17,134 nt of DNA, taken from positions 1-17,134 of the forward strand of contig JBKHXZ010000012.1 of the NCBI GenBank assembly GCA_046565785.1, given 5' to 3'. The DNA is from DATHWB01 sp046565785 (GTDB lineage Bacteria; Actinomycetota; Acidimicrobiia; Spongiisociales; ZC4RG35). Made by a program: the position numbers and the translations under genes. Below, piece after piece: positions 13,970 through 17,134 of the stretch; within the stretch, counting starts at the first letter, position 1, and each line of letters begins with the position of its first letter. The notes beneath the pieces were generated by a model. It was not told the DNA's origin, ran no database searches, and was given only the letters and a program-made list of their open reading frames with translations.

Positions 13970-16033
13970 ATGACAAACACAGTCCTGTCGATCGCGCTCG
14001 TGGCCGGGGTGGCGGCACTGGGGCTCGCGGTGTTCTACACCCGGGCAGTGCTCGCCACATCCCAGGGCAACGAGCGCATGGTGGAGTTGGCAACCGCCAT
14101 CCGCGAAGGCGCGATGGCCTTCATCCGCCGCGAATACACCTGGGTGGCGGCCTTCGTCGCCGCTATGGCCGTTCTCATCTTCATCTTCCTCGAATGGGGT
14201 CGACCCTGGGGTGCGATCGCCTACGTGGCCGGTGCCGTCTTGTCGGCGGCGGCCGGTTTCGTCGGCATGAGGATCGCCACCGCATCCAACGCTCGGACCA
14301 CCGAAGCCGCTCGCACCGGGGGCATTCCCGCTGCGCTGCCGGTCGCCTTCCGCGGCGGTGCGGTGATGGGATTCACCGTCGCCGGTTTCGGTCTCCTCGG
14401 CGTCGTCGTTGCCTACATCCTGTTCCGCAACGTTCTCGACCTCGACGGCTGGGCGGACATCGTGACCGCCGTCGGTCTCGGCGGCTCGTCCATCGCCCTG
14501 TTCGCTCGTGTCGGCGGCGGCATCTACACGAAGGCCGCCGACGTGGGTGCCGACCTGGTCGGAAAGGTCGAGGCGGGGATCCCCGAAGACGACCCTCGCA
14601 ATCCGGCGGTGATCGCCGACAACGTGGGTGACAACGTCGGTGACGTCGCCGGCATGGGTGCCGACCTGTTCGAGTCCTACGTGGGCTCGCTGGTCGCGCC
14701 GATCGCCTTCGCTGCGCTCGTGTTCTCGGGCAACGATGTCCTGCAGGTGGCGGCCATCATGTTCCCGCTCGCCGTGGGTGCGATCGGGATGTTCGCTTCG
14801 ATCATCGGTTCGTTCCTGGTCAAGGCGAAAGACGAGAGCCACCTGGCCGCTGCCCTCCATCGCGGCACCAACTTCGCGCTGATCGTCACTGCGCTGGGCA
14901 CCCTCGGACTCGTGTACTGGGTGTTCGGCGATGCTGGCCTGGACAACCCGATCGGTCTCTGGTTCTCGGTGGTGGGTGGTCTGATCGTCGGCTGGTTCGT
15001 CGGCAAGATCTCCGAATGGTTCACCTCCGACGAGTACAAGACGGTCAAAGAGATCGCCCGGCAGAGCCAGACGGGTCCGGCGACTGTGATCATCTCGGGG
15101 ATCGCCGAGGGGATGCGGTCCGCCGCATTCTCGGTCGGTGTGGTTGCCGCCGGTATCGCCGTGGCGTTCTTCGCCGGGGACTGGGCTTTCGGTGACGTCG
15201 CCGGTGGCGGCATCTACGGGGTGTCGGTCGCAGCCATCGGGGTGCTCGCCACCCTCGGCATCACCATCTCGGTGGACGCCTACGGACCGATCGCCGACAA
15301 CGCCGGCGGTATCGCCGAAATGGCCCACCTCCCCAAGGAGGTTCGCGAGGCCACCGACGCCCTCGACTCGCTCGGGAACACCACCGCGGCGGTCGCCAAG
15401 GGCTTCGCCATTGCTTCGGCCGCGGTCACCGCATTGGCGCTGTTCGCCACCTACACCCAGGCCGTCCAACTCGAGGCGATCAACCTGGTCGATGTGGAAA
15501 CCGTGATCGGGCTGTTTGTGGGGGCCGCCTTCCCGTTCCTCTTCGCGGCGATGACCATGAACGCCGTGGGGCGGTCCGCCAATCGGATGATCGACGAGGT
15601 CCGTCGCCAGTTCCGGGAGATCCCCGGCCTGAAGGACGGCGACCCGGAGGCGAGAGCCGAATACGCCAAGTGTGTCGACATCGCCACCGCCGCCGCCCTG
15701 CGGGAGATGATCATCCCCGGTGCGGCAGCCGTGGTCCTGCCCCTCATCATCGGCTTCTACGACCCGGAGATGTTGGGTGGCTTCCTCGCCGGTGCTCTCG
15801 TCACCGGCTTCCTGCTCGCCATCTTCATGGCGAACTCCGGTGGTGCGTGGGACAACGCCAAGAAGTTCATCGAGGCCGGCGCTTTCGGTGGCAAGGGGTC
15901 GGACGAGCACAAGGCGGCCGTCATCGGCGACACCGTCGGCGACCCGTTCAAGGACACGTCCGGACCGGCCATGAACATCGTCATCAAGGTCATGACGATC
16001 GTGTCGCTGATCTTCGCCAGCGCCTTCGTCTGA
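13970..16033 (+). CDS. hppA: Membrane-bound pyrophosphatase, K+-dependent type, ion-pumping (Na+ and/or H+)
   Basis: This 687-aa integral membrane enzyme, with about 16 predicted helices, couples PPi hydrolysis to cation export. Catalytic signatures are DVGADLVGKVE (191-201), DNVGDNVGD (217-225), DAYGPIADNAGGIAEM (436-451) and DTVGDPFKDTSGPAMN near the C-terminus. GNTTAAVAKG (469-478) has Ala at the position equivalent to 460 and Ala at 463, where K+-independent enzymes have Lys and Thr, so K+ dependence is predicted. The gate region DLFESYVGS (232-240, E235) resembles the Na+-transporting K+-dependent enzymes of Thermotoga and Methanosarcina more than the plant H+ pumps (DLFGSY), so Na+ or dual Na+/H+ pumping is likely but not proven. 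ATG 13970 follows GGGAGAG at good spacing. It is a single gene with its own promoter and a strong terminator. Confidence 0.95.
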   Translation: MTNTVLSIALVAGVAALGLAVFYTRAVLATSQGNERMVELATAIREGAMAFIRREYTWVAAFVAAMAVLIFIFLEWGRPWGAIAYVAGAVLSAAAGFVGMRIATASNARTTEAARTGGIPAALPVAFRGGAVMGFTVAGFGLLGVVVAYILFRNVLDLDGWADIVTAVGLGGSSIALFARVGGGIYTKAADVGADLVGKVEAGIPEDDPRNPAVIADNVGDNVGDVAGMGADLFESYVGSLVAPIAFAALVFSGNDVLQVAAIMFPLAVGAIGMFASIIGSFLVKAKDESHLAAALHRGTNFALIVTALGTLGLVYWVFGDAGLDNPIGLWFSVVGGLIVGWFVGKISEWFTSDEYKTVKEIARQSQTGPATVIISGIAEGMRSAAFSVGVVAAGIAVAFFAGDWAFGDVAGGGIYGVSVAAIGVLATLGITISVDAYGPIADNAGGIAEMAHLPKEVREATDALDSLGNTTAAVAKGFAIASAAVTALALFATYTQAVQLEAINLVDVETVIGLFVGAAFPFLFAAMTMNAVGRSANRMIDEVRRQFREIPGLKDGDPEARAEYAKCVDIATAAALREMIIPGAAAVVLPLIIGFYDPEMLGGFLAGALVTGFLLAIFMANSGGAWDNAKKFIEAGAFGGKGSDEHKAAVIGDTVGDPFKDTSGPAMNIVIKVMTIVSLIFASAFV

Positions 16034-16051
16034 GTCGTCCGAGACCCGACC

Positions 16052-16086
16052 AAAGGAGCCCCCGACGGATTGTCGGGGGCTCCTTT
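16052..16086 (+). terminator. Rho-independent terminator of hppA
   Basis: A perfect 15-bp stem (16052-16066 with 16072-16086) carries a 5-nt loop, begins 18 nt after the hppA stop and is G/C-rich in its middle. It ends in CTTT followed by CGTC, so the U-run is short. This is the cleanest terminator in the window. Confidence 0.9.
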
Positions 16087-16094
16087 CGTCGCGC

Positions 16095-16100
16095 TACCTT
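16095..16100 (+). promoter_or_regulatory. Possible -10 box of the histidine phosphatase gene
   Basis: TACCTT ends 13 nt before ATG 16114, leaving room for a leader of only about 7 nt that would start inside GAGGG. It lies just past the hppA terminator, which implies a separate promoter here. No -35 box is recognised. Confidence 0.3.
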
Positions 16101-16113
16101 CGTGAGGGCACCC

Positions 16114-17134
16114 ATGACCGTCTCCATCACACTCGTCCGCCACGCCCGTTCCGAAGCCAACGAGGCCGAAATCTGGCAGGGACAGGGAGATGCCCCCCTG
16201 TCGGCAAACGGCCGGCGTCAGGCGGCGGCTCTCGGCGAGAGGCTGGCCGGCAGATCGTTCGACCTCGTCGTTTCGTCGGATCTCGAGCGGGCCCACGAGA
16301 CCGCTCTTGCCGTCGGACATCCGGTGGAGACCGACCCGGCATGGCGGGAGATGAACCTGGGTGACTGGGAAGGCCGCACCTTCGCAGAAGTCGCCGCCGA
16401 GCATCCCGACCTGCTGGAGGCGATTCGAGCCGGTGACGCTGTCAAGTTCGGGAAGGTGGGCGAGACCATCGCCGAGTTCGAAGAGCGCGCCCATACCGCC
16501 CTCGAAGCGCTGGCTGCCAGGCTGGGCTCCGGGTCGGCACTGGTCGTCACCCACGGCGGGCTGATCGACACATTCGTCGGCCGGCTCATGGGACGTATCG
16601 ACCGGCGCACCTTTCCGATCGTCACCAACACGTCGCTCACCGAAATCCGATACGAGGCGATCGGGAGCGAACCACCCCGGTTCCGTCTGCAGACTTTCAA
16701 CGATGCCACCCACCTCGGATGGGATGAAGGCTTCCTGGGGCGGATGCGGGCGGAAGGCAAACCGGTGATCGGCTTCCTGCGTCACGGGGTGACCAACGCC
16801 AACCAGGATCGGCGGATCCAAGGCCAGACCTGTTGGGGGCTGGCCTACGAAGGGCATGCGCAGGCGGCGGCGTTCGCCCGCAGCTACGGACGGGTCGACC
16901 GCTTGTGGACCTCGCCCATCCAGCGAGCGATGGAGACCGCGGCTGCTTTGGCTCCGCCCACTCCGCTTCCCGACGACGACCTGATGGAGATGGCGTTCGG
17001 GGAGTGGGAAGGAGCGTTGTACGACGATCTGATCGCCAGCGGCGACGAAACGGTGCGGCGAGTGTTCGTCGACGGCGAGGACCTTCCCCGAGGAGGTGCG
17101 GAGCGGTTCTCCGACGTCGCACGACGGATGCGGT
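16114..17134 (+). CDS. Tandem two-domain histidine phosphatase (phosphoglycerate mutase-like), cut by right edge
   Basis: The frame is open from ATG 16114 to the window end, giving 340 residues with no stop. Two histidine phosphatase (RHG) domains lie in tandem. Domain 1 (about 4-195) has LVRHARSE (catalytic H10, with A where RHG is usual), SSDLERAHETA (R59), REMNLGDWEG (E79) and VVTHGGL (H147). Domain 2 (about 217 onward) has FLRHGVTNAN (H224), SPIQRAMETA (R271) and MEMAFGEWEG (E292); its second histidine lies beyond the edge. All visible catalytic residues are intact in both, so both may be active. Known relatives act on phosphoglycerate, small phosphometabolites or nucleotides; the substrate cannot be told from sequence. 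GAGGG lies 5 nt upstream of the start. Two tandem domains in one chain is uncommon compared with the usual ~200-aa single-domain enzymes. Confidence 0.9.
   Translation, partial: MTVSITLVRHARSEANEAEIWQGQGDAPLSANGRRQAAALGERLAGRSFDLVVSSDLERAHETALAVGHPVETDPAWREMNLGDWEGRTFAEVAAEHPDLLEAIRAGDAVKFGKVGETIAEFEERAHTALEALAARLGSGSALVVTHGGLIDTFVGRLMGRIDRRTFPIVTNTSLTEIRYEAIGSEPPRFRLQTFNDATHLGWDEGFLGRMRAEGKPVIGFLRHGVTNANQDRRIQGQTCWGLAYEGHAQAAAFARSYGRVDRLWTSPIQRAMETAAALAPPTPLPDDDLMEMAFGEWEGALYDDLIASGDETVRRVFVDGEDLPRGGAERFSDVARRMR

Noticed and set aside
13943..15910. Long minus-strand open frame (about 655 codons) opposite hppA
   Set aside because: It is a shadow of the conserved pyrophosphatase: the translation is low-complexity His/Asp/Glu/Gly/Arg-rich, as expected from the antisense of a GC-rich gene, and lacks a ribosome binding site.
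1..17134. Defence island, CRISPR, prophage or biosynthetic cluster
   Set aside because: No repeat-spacer pattern, integrase, transposase, restriction or effector genes were seen, and the helicase and LysR are housekeeping or regulatory types in ordinary context.

Overview
The window looks like ordinary chromosome from a high-GC actinobacterium. Gene content suggests a lineage near Acidimicrobiia, but that placement is an inference: no rRNA or other phylogenetic marker is present. The evidence is GTG starts, TAnnnT-type -10 boxes placed for leaderless or near-leaderless mRNAs, a eukaryote-like type II glutamine synthetase, a Tad pilus/secretion tail with a TadE-like protein, and the actinobacterial DEAH helicase with a C-terminal cysteine cluster. 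I see no prophage, insertion sequence, CRISPR array, tRNA or rRNA.

Layout. 1-1052 (+): the end of a tad operon (a TadE C-terminus, then a small TadE-like protein joined by an ATGA overlap), followed by a YbaK-type Cys-tRNA(Pro) deacylase. 1108-2118 (-): glutamine synthetase II, convergent with ybaK across a perfect hairpin at 1054-1087. 2119-2364: a gene-free stretch with four pentamers at 11-nt period resembling a GlnR-type operator and a large nested inverted repeat (2232-2359). 2365-7220 (-): a compact operon ftsH, DEAH helicase (GTGA overlap), YceH/DUF480 protein. The helicase is broken by a one-base frameshift exactly in motif VI. 7302-9526 (+): PolX family polymerase/PHP protein and an overlapping exported single-pass membrane protein. 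9540-9761 (-) and 9849-10760 (+): a 73-aa protein of unknown function and a divergent LysR regulator sharing a 87-bp promoter region with a textbook LysR box. 10761-11945 (-): a lipoprotein-type LytR-CpsA-Psr protein whose stop abuts that of lysR. 12011-13759 (-): a secreted beta-propeller protein with three SLH repeats. 13970-16033 (+): a membrane pyrophosphatase with K+-dependent signature. 16114 to the right edge (+): a tandem histidine phosphatase, cut by the window.

Working together: the clearest functional units are ftsH-helicase-yceH (quality control and DNA repair, coupled translation), polX with its overlapping membrane-protein partner, and the LysR/73-aa divergent pair, a likely regulator-target module. 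The envelope is represented by the LCP protein, the SLH protein, the Tad proteins and the ion-pumping pyrophosphatase. I did not find a clear new multi-gene system. The most useful second-look items are the helicase frameshift, the nested palindrome beside glnII, the glnII operator, and the LysR-controlled small gene.
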